Part shown: positions 17,623 to 24,475 of the stretch, piece after piece | Numbering within the stretch: the first letter of the stretch is position 1 | How the letters are laid out: every line of letters begins with the position of its first letter | Assembly (NCBI RefSeq): GCF_020991375.1 | Contig: NZ_JAJLQZ010000005.1 | Coordinates: forward strand, 1-64,000 | DNA length: 64,000 nt | Direction: 5' to 3' | Source of the DNA: Glycomyces amatae | Lineage (GTDB): Bacteria; Actinomycetota; Actinomycetes; Mycobacteriales; Micromonosporaceae | Program-made: the position numbers and the translations under genes | Notes under the pieces: model-generated | What the model was told of the DNA's origin: nothing | The model's database searches: none | What the model saw: only the letters and a program-made list of their open reading frames with translations

Positions 17623-18120
17623 TCAGCCCCGCGGCCCGCCCGAGGCCGCCGCGCCTTCGAGCGCGGGCGCCAGGGCCGCCCGCAGCCGCTCGGGGCGCCG
17701 TGAGGCGACCACCCACGACGGGGTCGGGTCCTCGGGGTCGTCCAGGACGATCCGCACGCCGCGGTTGATCCACGGCCGCTGGACCACGAACGTCAGCGGG
17801 TGCAGGGCCACCCCGAGCGCGTCGGAGTAGGCCACCGGCTCCAGGACCTCGACCTCGGCGACCGCCGACATCGGCAGCCGCGCGTCGTCGACGTGGAGCC
17901 ACACCTCGCCGTCGGTCTCGACCACGCGCACCGGCAGCCGGCCCATCCACCACGCGGCCGCCACGGGCGCGACCAGGATCACCAGGCTCGCGGCCACCCG
18001 CCACCAGCGCATGTCGCCCAGGTTGGACAGGGCGGCGGCGATCACCGCCGTGGCGAGCACGGCGAGCCAGCCCCCCGCCGGCAGCGACATCCGCTCGGCG
18101 TACCGTTCCCCACTCCTCAT
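17623..18120 (-). CDS. DUF3093 family membrane protein
   Basis: 165 aa. Two N-terminal membrane helices (about 15-35 and 40-60) precede a soluble domain (VRVVETDGEVWLHVDDARLP, RPWINRGVRIVLDDP). The homologue Rv2698 occupies the same position; function unknown. ATG 18120 is preceded by TATGGT (18128-18133) and seven bases, so a leaderless mRNA is likely. Confidence 0.85.
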   Translation of the reverse strand: MRSGERYAERMSLPAGGWLAVLATAVIAAALSNLGDMRWWRVAASLVILVAPVAAAWWMGRLPVRVVETDGEVWLHVDDARLPMSAVAEVEVLEPVAYSDALGVALHPLTFVVQRPWINRGVRIVLDDPEDPTPSWVVASRRPERLRAALAPALEGAAASGGPRG

Positions 18121-18127
18121 GTCTGAG

Positions 18128-18133
18128 ACCATA
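18128..18133 (-). promoter_or_regulatory. -10 hexamer TATGGT for leaderless DUF3093 mRNA
   Basis: Seven bases separate this minus-strand hexamer from the ATG at 18120; no Shine-Dalgarno is present. Confidence 0.45.
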
Positions 18134-18265
18134 TCCCCGCGGCGCCGGCGCCTACCGGCCCGTACGCCGGGAGTGACGACCGCGCCGGGCCCCGCGGTGA
18201 GACCGAGACCACGCCGCCGGCCCCGGCCCCGATCGGACCGCCGTCGCCGAAGGCGGGGGCCGTGT

Positions 18266-18295
18266 CGCACAATTGGTAGTCCAACCGGTTGTGCG
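18266..18295. other. Inverted repeat upstream of the DUF3710 gene
   Basis: CGCACAA pairs with TTGTGCG, with an inner TTGG/CCAA stem and TAGT loop. It sits in the 270-bp gap where many actinobacteria carry dut. It could be an operator or a small RNA hairpin. It is not a tRNA. Confidence 0.35.
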
Positions 18296-18390
18296 AACCC
18301 GTCTCACCGGGGGCCGCGACCCGGCGCCGAAGCGGCGCGGGCGGCCGCGGGCCGCCGGCGGGCACCGCCGACTTGCAGAGGAGAGCGAAC

Positions 18391-19134
18391 GTGTTCAAAC
18401 GGCGACGGTCGTCGAAGAAGCAGCGCCCCGCCGAGGGCGCGGTCCTCGACTCCCTGGCCGAGAGCGGCGAGGAGTACGAGTACGAGGCCACCGAGGGCCC
18501 CTACGACGTCGCCGACGCCCCCGACGACGACGTGCGGCGCATCGACCTGGGAGCGATCCGCCTGCCCGTCCCCAAGGGCGTGGGCTTCCAGGCGCAGACC
18601 GACGCCAAGGGCAACATCAGCCAGGTCCTGCTGACCACCGGCTCCTCCGCGCTCCAGCTGCTCGTGCGCGCCGCGCCCCGCAGCGAGGGCATCTGGCCGG
18701 AGTTCCGCGAGGAGCTCGCCGCCCAGGTCACCGGCCAGGGCGGGAAGGTCGAGGAGGTCGAGGGCCGCTGGGGCGCCGAGCTCATCGCCAAGGTCGCCTC
18801 CAAGAAGGGCACCAACACGGTGCGCTTCTGCGGGGTCGACGGCCCCCGCTGGTTCGTGCAGGCCACCTTCCAGGGCCAGCGGGCCCTCGACGAGGCGGCC
18901 GCCCCCGAACTCGACGAGGCCCTGCGCGACCTCGTCGTCGACCGCGGCTCGACCGCGATGCCGGTGCGCGAGCCCCTGCCGCTGAAGCTGCCGCCGAAGA
19001 TGGCCGAGGAGGCCGCCGCGCGCATCGCCCAGCGCAAGGCCGAGGGCGGCGACGGCAACCGCGCCATCATCGCCGCGGGGGACACCCCCAAACCGCAGGT
19101 GCGCCGCAAGCCCTCGCCGCGCCCCAAGCGGTGA
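18391..19134 (+). CDS. DUF3710 family protein
   Basis: 247 aa, soluble. A basic N-terminus (FKRRRSSKK) and an acidic stretch precede the conserved domain (DLGAIRLPVPKG, GPRWFVQATFQGQRAL); the C-terminal tail is Lys/Arg/Pro-rich. Function unknown; homologue Rv2696c. GTG 18391 is preceded by GAGGAGAG. It overlaps the OB-fold gene by four bases, forming a three-gene operon with it and DUF3159. Confidence 0.88.
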   Translation: MFKRRRSSKKQRPAEGAVLDSLAESGEEYEYEATEGPYDVADAPDDDVRRIDLGAIRLPVPKGVGFQAQTDAKGNISQVLLTTGSSALQLLVRAAPRSEGIWPEFREELAAQVTGQGGKVEEVEGRWGAELIAKVASKKGTNTVRFCGVDGPRWFVQATFQGQRALDEAAAPELDEALRDLVVDRGSTAMPVREPLPLKLPPKMAEEAAARIAQRKAEGGDGNRAIIAAGDTPKPQVRRKPSPRPKR

Positions 19135-19556
19135 GCCCCGCCTCGGCGATGGCGCGCGGACGCCGCGACGCGGGACCGCGGCGGGGCGGCCGGTTCAGGT
19201 CCTGGCTCCGCCTGCGGGCGCTGCGGCGCCTCGCCCTGCCGCCCCAGGAGCTGCTCGCCGAGGAGATCCGGCGCGAGTCCGACCGCGACACGACGCCGGT
19301 CGACCGGTTGCGGGCGCGCGAGCTGGCGGCCGTCGCCGGGCGCCTCAAGACCGTCGTGCTGCGCGCCGACGGGCGCTCGCCCTCGGTCGAGGCGGAACTC
19401 TTCGACGGCACCGGACAGGTCGCATTGGTCTGGATGGGCCGACGGCGTATCGTGGGCCTGGAGGCCGGGACCAGGCTCGTCGCCCGCGGCCGCGTGGCCC
19501 GCCTGGGCGACGGACGCCTCGTGATCTACAACCCGACCTACGAGCTGCGCCCCTGA
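19131..19556 (+). CDS. OB-fold nucleic-acid-binding domain protein
   Basis: 141 aa. The C-terminal 85 residues form an OB fold of the tRNA-anticodon / RecG-wedge type (GRLKTVVLRADG, ELFDGTGQVALVWMGRR, GTRLVARGRVA). The first 50 residues are Arg-rich and helical. Homologue Rv2694c. It may bind single-stranded nucleic acid, but this is unproven. GTG 19131 overlaps the previous stop (GTGA); ATG 19149 is the alternative. Confidence 0.8.
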   Translation: MSPASAMARGRRDAGPRRGGRFRSWLRLRALRRLALPPQELLAEEIRRESDRDTTPVDRLRARELAAVAGRLKTVVLRADGRSPSVEAELFDGTGQVALVWMGRRRIVGLEAGTRLVARGRVARLGDGRLVIYNPTYELRP

Positions 19557-19590
19557 GCGCGGACCGGCCAATCGAACTGGAAGGCCCGCA

Positions 19591-20346
19591 TTGAGCACCG
19601 AGACGCCGACCCGCAAGCCGGACCCCGATCCGGACGAGGCCAGGGGCGAGGACGAGCTCCCGCCGTTCACCGAGCAGCTCTCGCAGCAGCTCGGCGGCGT
19701 CAAGGGCGTCGTCGAGGCCGCGGTGCCGATCACCCTGTTCGTGGTGCTCAACCCGCTCCTGCCCGACCGGATGGGACCGCTGAGCGGCCTCCAGTGGGCG
19801 ATCGTCATCTCCGCGGCGAGCGCCCTGGCCATCGCCGCCTGGCGCGCGATGCGCAGGGAGTCGGTCCGACACGCGCTCAACGGCCTGTTCGGCATCGCCC
19901 TGGGCGCGTTCCTCGCCTGGCGGTCCACGGACGCGCGCGACTTCTACCTGCCCGGAATCATCCAGGGCGCGATCTACGGCGTCCTGCTCGTCGTCTCGGC
20001 GCTGGTGCGCCACCCGATCATCGGCTGGATCTACGCCGTGGTCGCCCAGGGCGGCAAGAAGGAGTGGCGCCAGAACAAGCCGCTGGTGGACGTCCTCAGC
20101 CGGATCACGATCCTGTGGGGGGTCGTGTTCATGGCCAAGAACGCCCTGCGGATCTGGCTGTACCTCATCGACGCCGAGAACGCGCTCGGCCTGGTGACGC
20201 TCTTCGGCGGCTGGCCGGTCACGATCGCGCTGACGGCCTTCACGATCTGGGCGGTGCGCCGCCACATGAGGGCCTCCGGGGACACCACGGGCATCGAGGG
20301 CACGGTCGTCGACACCGCGCCCGCGCCGCGGCCCGAGCACGGCTGA
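19591..20346 (+). CDS. DUF3159 family membrane protein
   Basis: 251 aa. A charged N-terminus (1-40) is followed by five or six membrane helices and the conserved NPLLPDRMGPLSGLQWAI / ARDFYLPGIIQGAIYG segments. Function unknown; homologue Rv2693c. TTG 19591 follows GGAAGG. It is the last gene of the DUF3710 operon and is convergent with the first LPMO gene. Confidence 0.88.
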   Translation: MSTETPTRKPDPDPDEARGEDELPPFTEQLSQQLGGVKGVVEAAVPITLFVVLNPLLPDRMGPLSGLQWAIVISAASALAIAAWRAMRRESVRHALNGLFGIALGAFLAWRSTDARDFYLPGIIQGAIYGVLLVVSALVRHPIIGWIYAVVAQGGKKEWRQNKPLVDVLSRITILWGVVFMAKNALRIWLYLIDAENALGLVTLFGGWPVTIALTAFTIWAVRRHMRASGDTTGIEGTVVDTAPAPRPEHG

Positions 20347-20374
20347 CGGCGCGGAGCCGAGGCCCCGCGCCGTC
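20345..20374. terminator. Hairpin between DUF3159 and LPMO gene 1
   Basis: 10-bp stem (20345-20354 with 20365-20374), overlapping the DUF3159 stop. Confidence 0.55.
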
Positions 20375-20403
20375 CTCGAGCGTCTGCCGGCAGGGGGCAC
20401 CCC

Positions 20404-21555
20404 CTAGCTCGGCAGGCAGTCGAACTCGGGTGCCGCGCTGATCTCCCCGGAGACGTTGATCCCGAACTCGATCGAGCCGCCGACCGGTATGGCCTGGTTC
20501 CAGCCCACGGGTTCGGCCATCTCCATCCCGCCCATGGTCGAGTGCTCGGCGTTCCACACCTGGGACACCGCCACGCCGCTGGGCCACGTCCAGTGGAGCA
20601 TCCAGTTGTGGATGGCCTGCGTGCCGGTGTTGGTCACCGTCACGCCGACCGTGGCGCCCGAGCCCCAGCTGTTGACCGTCGCGGTCGCGGTGCAGGCGTA
20701 CCCGCCCGGCCCGCCCGTGGTGGGCTCTTCGCCCGGCTCCTCGGTGGTCGGCTCCTCGGTGGGCTCGGGGTCCTCGGTCGGCTCCCCGGTGGGCTCCTCG
20801 TTGGGCTGGCCCTCGCCGAACCACACGTCGGAGCAGGAGTAGAACGACTGGTCGAAGTGGCTGGCCTGCCAGATCATGTACACGATGTGGTGGCCCGACC
20901 GGCCCGGCGCGGAGACGTCGATGTCGACGAGGGTGCCGCCGCCCGAGGGCGGGGTGCGCCCGACGCCCGGGTCGATGTCGCCGGTGTCCGCGACCAGTTC
21001 GAGGTCGGCCCAGTCGAGGGCGTCGTTCTCGGCGTCGTACCCCTGCTCGGTGACGTAGATCCGGTAGTAGTCGGCGCCGTGGTTCGCCTGGTCCCAGTTG
21101 GTGAACGTGAAGTTCGAGTCCACCTGGGTGGTCTTCCACGCGCCCGGGTCGTCGAGGGGCGCGTACCGGGTGCCCCCCGTCTGCCCGCCGCTGCACAGCT
21201 GGTTGTCGGGGATGGCGCCCTGGTGGTCGCCGCCGACCTGCTCGCGGTAGAGGCCGTTCCAGTTCCACATGGCGCTGGGGTCGTTCTGCCAGGCGGCCCA
21301 GCACATGGGGTCCTCTTCGGCCATGGCCGGGTTCTGGAAGTCCGACCCCCACCGCTCCCAGCAGCTGTAGTGCCGCGAGGAGGGGCCGATGGCGGTCCCG
21401 TGGCCCGAGGCGGGCTGCACGAACAGGACCGCCGCGGCGCCGGCCGCGACGAGCGCGGCGACGAGGACGACGAGGCCGCGGAGGCTCATCCGGCGCGGTC
21501 CGCCCTGCCGGGGCGGGTCGAGCCGGTGGAGCCCGAAGCGTTTGACATTGATCAT
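20404..21555 (-). CDS. Secreted lytic polysaccharide monooxygenase (AA10) with C-terminal CBM2
   Basis: 383 aa. The signal peptide ends ...QPASG, so the mature protein starts with H52 (HGTAIGPSSR). H159 (QANHGADYY) completes the copper histidine brace at mature positions 1 and 108. Then comes the AA10 core ending in CSDVWFG, a Pro/Thr/Glu linker and a CBM2 (about 283-383; VNSWGSGATV, NWMLHWTWPSG). It should oxidatively cleave crystalline cellulose, though chitin cannot be excluded. ATG 21555 is preceded by GGGAG. A CelR/CebR-like operator overlaps the start. A paralogue lies directly upstream, and the pair interrupts a conserved gene block. Confidence 0.93.
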   Translation of the reverse strand: MINVKRFGLHRLDPPRQGGPRRMSLRGLVVLVAALVAAGAAAVLFVQPASGHGTAIGPSSRHYSCWERWGSDFQNPAMAEEDPMCWAAWQNDPSAMWNWNGLYREQVGGDHQGAIPDNQLCSGGQTGGTRYAPLDDPGAWKTTQVDSNFTFTNWDQANHGADYYRIYVTEQGYDAENDALDWADLELVADTGDIDPGVGRTPPSGGGTLVDIDVSAPGRSGHHIVYMIWQASHFDQSFYSCSDVWFGEGQPNEEPTGEPTEDPEPTEEPTTEEPGEEPTTGGPGGYACTATATVNSWGSGATVGVTVTNTGTQAIHNWMLHWTWPSGVAVSQVWNAEHSTMGGMEMAEPVGWNQAIPVGGSIEFGINVSGEISAAPEFDCLPS

Positions 21556-21568
21556 GATAGCGCTCCCA
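21555..21568. promoter_or_regulatory. CelR/CebR-like operator at the LPMO 1 start
   Basis: TGATAGCGCTCCCA matches the known 14-bp palindrome TGGGAGCGCTCCCA of CelR/CebR (LacI family) at 12 of 14 bases. It covers the ribosome site and touches the ATG, so bound repressor would block expression. Cellobiose is the usual inducer in the family. Confidence 0.65.
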
Positions 21569-21580
21569 AGATATAGGCGC

Positions 21581-21596
21581 ATTGAGAACTTTCAAT
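21581..21596. promoter_or_regulatory. 16-nt palindromic element upstream of LPMO 1
   Basis: ATTGAGAACTTTCAAT, 26 bases before the start. It matches the LPMO 2 element at 14 of 16 bases and has identical spacing. It may be an operator or include the -35 (TTGAAA on the minus strand). Confidence 0.5.
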
Positions 21597-21877
21597 GTAA
21601 CTGTTCTAGAGCGCGCTAGTGAACCCTGCGGGCGTTATTTTCGATGATCGACCCATCGAATTCACCGCAGGTCCGACCCGCGAGGCGCTCCGCGTCCCCC
21701 TGGAGGCGCCGCTCCCGCGGAACCCGCCCCGCGGCGCGCGGACACGGCGAGGGCGCCGACATCGTCGACCCCTCGCCTTCCCCCGCCCCGCGGGCGCGCG
21801 GACGCGGCCCCGGCCGCGAGGGCCGGGGCCGCGTCGTCGCCGCTGCTCCAGAGGTGGAACCTCCTAAGCGGAACCTC
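21597..21877. other. Intergenic DNA between the two LPMO genes
   Basis: The part near LPMO 1 is less GC-rich and has a 7-bp inverted repeat (TTCGATG...CATCGAA, about 21640-21660). The remainder is GC-rich spacer with the LPMO 2 terminator. No gene. Confidence 0.5.
21801..21835 (-). terminator. 15-bp hairpin terminator of LPMO gene 2
   Basis: Perfect 15-bp stem (21801-21815 with 21821-21835), GCGAG loop, 43 bases after the LPMO 2 stop. The two LPMO genes are therefore likely separate transcripts. Confidence 0.7.
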
Positions 21878-22942
21878 CTAAGAGGCGAGGCAGTCGAACT
21901 CGGGCGCCTCGCTGATCTCACCGGAGACGTTGAAGCCGAAGGACACCGAGTCGCCCGGCTGGATCGCCTGGTTGTACCCGACGGGCGCCGCCATCTCCAT
22001 CTCGCCCATCGTGGAGTGCTCGGCGTTCCACATGTTGCTCACCGAGACGTCCGCGCTCGCCCAGGCCCAGTGGAGCATCCACGAGTTGACCGTCCGGGTG
22101 CCGGTGTTCGCCACGGTGACCGTGACCGTGGCCCCCGAGCCCCAGCTGTTGACCGAGGCGGTGGCCGCGCAGCTCAGGTCTCCGGGCTGCTCGGTCGGCT
22201 CCTCGGTGGGCTCTTCCGTGGGCTCCTCGGTGGGTTCCTCAGTGGGCTCCTCGGTCGGCTCCTCGCTGGGGCCGCCGTCGCCGAACCACACGTCCGAGCA
22301 GGAGTAGAAGGCCTGGTCGATGTGGCTGGCCTGCCAGACCACGTAGACGATGTGGTGGCCGGTGCGCCCGGGGGCGCTCACGGGGATGTCGACGGCCTCG
22401 CCGGGCTGGTAGACGCCGGTCGAGACGACCCGCTCGAGGTCGGCCCAGTCGAGGGCGTCGGTCTCGGCGTTGTAGCCCTGCTTGGTGACGTACACCCAGT
22501 AGTAGTCGCCGCCGTGGACGGCGGTGTCCTCGTAGTGCAGGTTGAAGTTGTTCTCGAGCGGCGTCGTGTGCCAGGGGCCGGCGGCGTCGAGGGAGTTGTA
22601 GCGGCCGCCTTCGGCCTGGCCGCCGGAGCAGAGCTGGTTGTCGGGGATGCGCGACTCGTGCTGGCCCTGCATCCCCTCCCGGAGGAGGCCGTTCCAGTTC
22701 CACATGGTGTTGGGGTTGGCCTGCCAGGCCTGCTGGCACATGGGGTCGGTGTCGCCCATGTCGGGGTTGAGGTGGTCGTCACCCCACCGCTCCCAGCAGC
22801 TGTACTGCCGGGAGGGGGGACTGGTGGCGGTGCCGTGGCCGGCGGCCGGCTGTATGAAGAAGAACGCCGAGGCGCCCGCGGCCGCGAGTGCGGCGACGAC
22901 GACGATCACCTGCTTGAGGCGACGTCGGGAAGACTTGAACAT
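21878..22942 (-). CDS. Secreted lytic polysaccharide monooxygenase (AA10) with C-terminal CBM2
   Basis: 354 aa. Signal peptide ends ...QPAAG; mature start H36 (HGTATSPPSR) and H143 (TAVHGGDYY), again mature positions 1 and 108. The AA10 core is followed by a regular EEPTEEPT linker repeat and CBM2 (about 255-354). Clearly paralogous to the neighbouring LPMO along its whole length, including the upstream regulatory sites; the linker and tail differ most. Two copies with different linkers may divide work on different cellulose surfaces. ATG 22942 with GGGAG upstream. Confidence 0.93.
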   Translation of the reverse strand: MFKSSRRRLKQVIVVVAALAAAGASAFFFIQPAAGHGTATSPPSRQYSCWERWGDDHLNPDMGDTDPMCQQAWQANPNTMWNWNGLLREGMQGQHESRIPDNQLCSGGQAEGGRYNSLDAAGPWHTTPLENNFNLHYEDTAVHGGDYYWVYVTKQGYNAETDALDWADLERVVSTGVYQPGEAVDIPVSAPGRTGHHIVYVVWQASHIDQAFYSCSDVWFGDGGPSEEPTEEPTEEPTEEPTEEPTEEPTEQPGDLSCAATASVNSWGSGATVTVTVANTGTRTVNSWMLHWAWASADVSVSNMWNAEHSTMGEMEMAAPVGYNQAIQPGDSVSFGFNVSGEISEAPEFDCLAS

Positions 22943-22955
22943 GGTAGCGCTCCCA
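22942..22955. promoter_or_regulatory. CelR/CebR-like operator at the LPMO 2 start
   Basis: TGGTAGCGCTCCCA matches the CelR/CebR palindrome at 13 of 14 bases and overlaps the ATG and ribosome site. Confidence 0.75.
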
Positions 22956-22967
22956 ATCCGAAAGAAA

Positions 22968-22983
22968 ATTGATAACTATCAAT
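22968..22983. promoter_or_regulatory. 16-nt palindromic element upstream of LPMO 2
   Basis: ATTGATAACTATCAAT has 7-bp arms around a 2-nt centre, 26 bases before the ATG. Both strands contain TTGATA, so it may also supply the -35. Confidence 0.55.
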
Positions 22984-23039
22984 GTAACGTGATCAGGGTC
23001 GCCTGTAAAGTCCGGAACCGCCCTTTCCCCGCGCGCCCC

Positions 23040-23705
23040 TCAGCGGCGCTTGCCCAGGATCACCGAGCGGGTGTCCTCCTCGGCGTCCTCATGGCACACG
23101 AACACCAGCTCGTCACCCGACTCGAGGGTGTCGTCGGGCGTCGGCGCGATGACCCGCCGGCCCCGGATGATCGCCACCAGCGCGCAGTCGTGCGGCAGCG
23201 GCACCTCGGCGACCCGCTTGCCCACGTGCGGCGCCTCCGGCGGCAGCGTGATCTCGACCAGGTTCGCCTGCGACTGCCGGAAGGTCAGCAGCCGCACCAG
23301 GTCGCCGACGCTCACCGCCTCCTCCACGAGCGCGGCCAGCAGCCGCGGCTTGGAGACCGAGACGTCCACGCCCCACTCCTCGTTGAACAGCCACTCGTTC
23401 TCGGCCCGGTTCACCCGCGCGACCACGCGCGGCACCGCGAACTCCGTCTTCGACAGCAGGCTCACCACCAGGTTCACCTTGTCGTCCCCGGTCGCCGCGA
23501 CGGCCACGTCGCACCCCTCCAGGTGCGCCGAGCGCAGCACCTCCAGCTCGCACGCGTCCGCGAGCAGCCACTCGGCCTCCGGCACGCGCTCGGGCCGCAT
23601 CGAGTCGGGGTCCCGCTCGATCAGGAGCACCTGGTGGCCGTTGCCGACCAGCTCGGCGGCGATCGAGCGGCCCACGTTCCCGGCCCCTGCGATGGCGACC
23701 CTCAT
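23040..23705 (-). CDS. ceoC: TrkA-type K+ uptake regulatory subunit (CeoC-like)
   Basis: 221 aa. RCK_N Rossmann domain (VAIAGAGNVGRSIAAELVGNGH, binds NAD(H)) and RCK_C domain (about 135-215). It forms the cytoplasmic gating ring of a Trk/Ktr potassium channel together with the gene just upstream. ATG 23705 overlaps that gene's stop by four bases. No TrkH/TrkG membrane subunit is adjacent; the APC permease on the other strand is the likely partner. Confidence 0.9.
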   Translation of the reverse strand: MRVAIAGAGNVGRSIAAELVGNGHQVLLIERDPDSMRPERVPEAEWLLADACELEVLRSAHLEGCDVAVAATGDDKVNLVVSLLSKTEFAVPRVVARVNRAENEWLFNEEWGVDVSVSKPRLLAALVEEAVSVGDLVRLLTFRQSQANLVEITLPPEAPHVGKRVAEVPLPHDCALVAIIRGRRVIAPTPDDTLESGDELVFVCHEDAEEDTRSVILGKRR

Positions 23706-24370
23706 GCCGCACCCCCCTGCGGGACCGCGCCCGCGATCTGGCGGATCTTCGCCTCGTCCCCGTCGGCCACCAGCATGTACACCTGGTCGCCGTCCTGGAG
23801 CACCGTCGAGGCCGTCGGCAGCGTCGCCCGCCCGAACCGCGTCACGTACGCCACCCGGTGCCCCGTGGCCTGCTCCAGCGCCGACAGCGGCAGCCCGTAC
23901 CAGCCCTCGTCGCACAGGACCTCGACCATCGACAGCGACGCGGTCGGGTCCCGCCACAGCGGCTCCTGCCCCTCCGGCAGCAGGTGGCGCATGAGCCGGT
24001 CGGCCGTCCACCGCACCGTCGCCACCGTCGGGATGCCCAGCCGCTCGTACACCGTGGCGCGCTGCGGGTCGTAGATGCGGGCGATGACCTTCGGGACGCC
24101 GTAGTTCTCGCGCGCCACCCGCGCGGCGATGATGTTCGAGTTGTCGCCCGAGGACACCGACACGAACGCGTCGGCGCGGTTGATCCCCGCCTTCGCCAGG
24201 ACCTCCCGGTCGAACCCCACGCCCCGCACGGTCGTCTCGTCGAAGTCGGGGCCGAGCCGGCGGAACGCCTTCGGGTTCTGGTCGATGATCCCGACCGTGT
24301 GCCCGCGCTCGACCAGGCCGCGCGCCAGGGACGAGCCCACGCGCCCGCACCCCATGATGACCACGTGCAC
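23702..24370 (-). CDS. ceoB: TrkA-type K+ uptake regulatory subunit (CeoB-like)
   Basis: 222 aa. RCK_N domain (HVVIMGCGRVGSSLARGLVERG) with the acidic strand-2 end IIDQNP, then RCK_C. GTG 24370 gives the usual MHVVIMGCG start and has GGTGA five bases upstream; GTG 24379 three codons earlier is less well spaced. First gene of a two-gene operon with ceoC, divergent from the permease, as in M. tuberculosis Rv2691-Rv2692. Confidence 0.9.
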   Translation of the reverse strand: MHVVIMGCGRVGSSLARGLVERGHTVGIIDQNPKAFRRLGPDFDETTVRGVGFDREVLAKAGINRADAFVSVSSGDNSNIIAARVARENYGVPKVIARIYDPQRATVYERLGIPTVATVRWTADRLMRHLLPEGQEPLWRDPTASLSMVEVLCDEGWYGLPLSALEQATGHRVAYVTRFGRATLPTASTVLQDGDQVYMLVADGDEAKIRQIAGAVPQGGAA

Positions 24371-24463
24371 GCGGATCACCCCTTCCCTACGACGACGACG
24401 TGACCATACCGCGCCCGCGGCCCCGACAGGCCCGCACCGAGCCCGCGGATAGAAGCCGGACGA

Positions 24464-24469
24464 TACGCT
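24464..24469 (+). promoter_or_regulatory. -10 hexamer TACGCT for leaderless permease mRNA
   Basis: Six bases separate it from the GTG at 24476; no Shine-Dalgarno is present. Confidence 0.4.
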
Positions 24470-24475
24470 ACGGCC

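Noticed and set aside
18266-18295. Stem-loop considered as a tRNA
   Set aside because: No cloverleaf, no T-loop GTTCGA and no acceptor stem; only a simple inverted repeat.
20750-20830. Short GAP/EPT-type repeats in the LPMO linkers considered as CRISPR or microsatellites
   Set aside because: They are in-frame Pro/Thr/Glu linker codons, without spacers.
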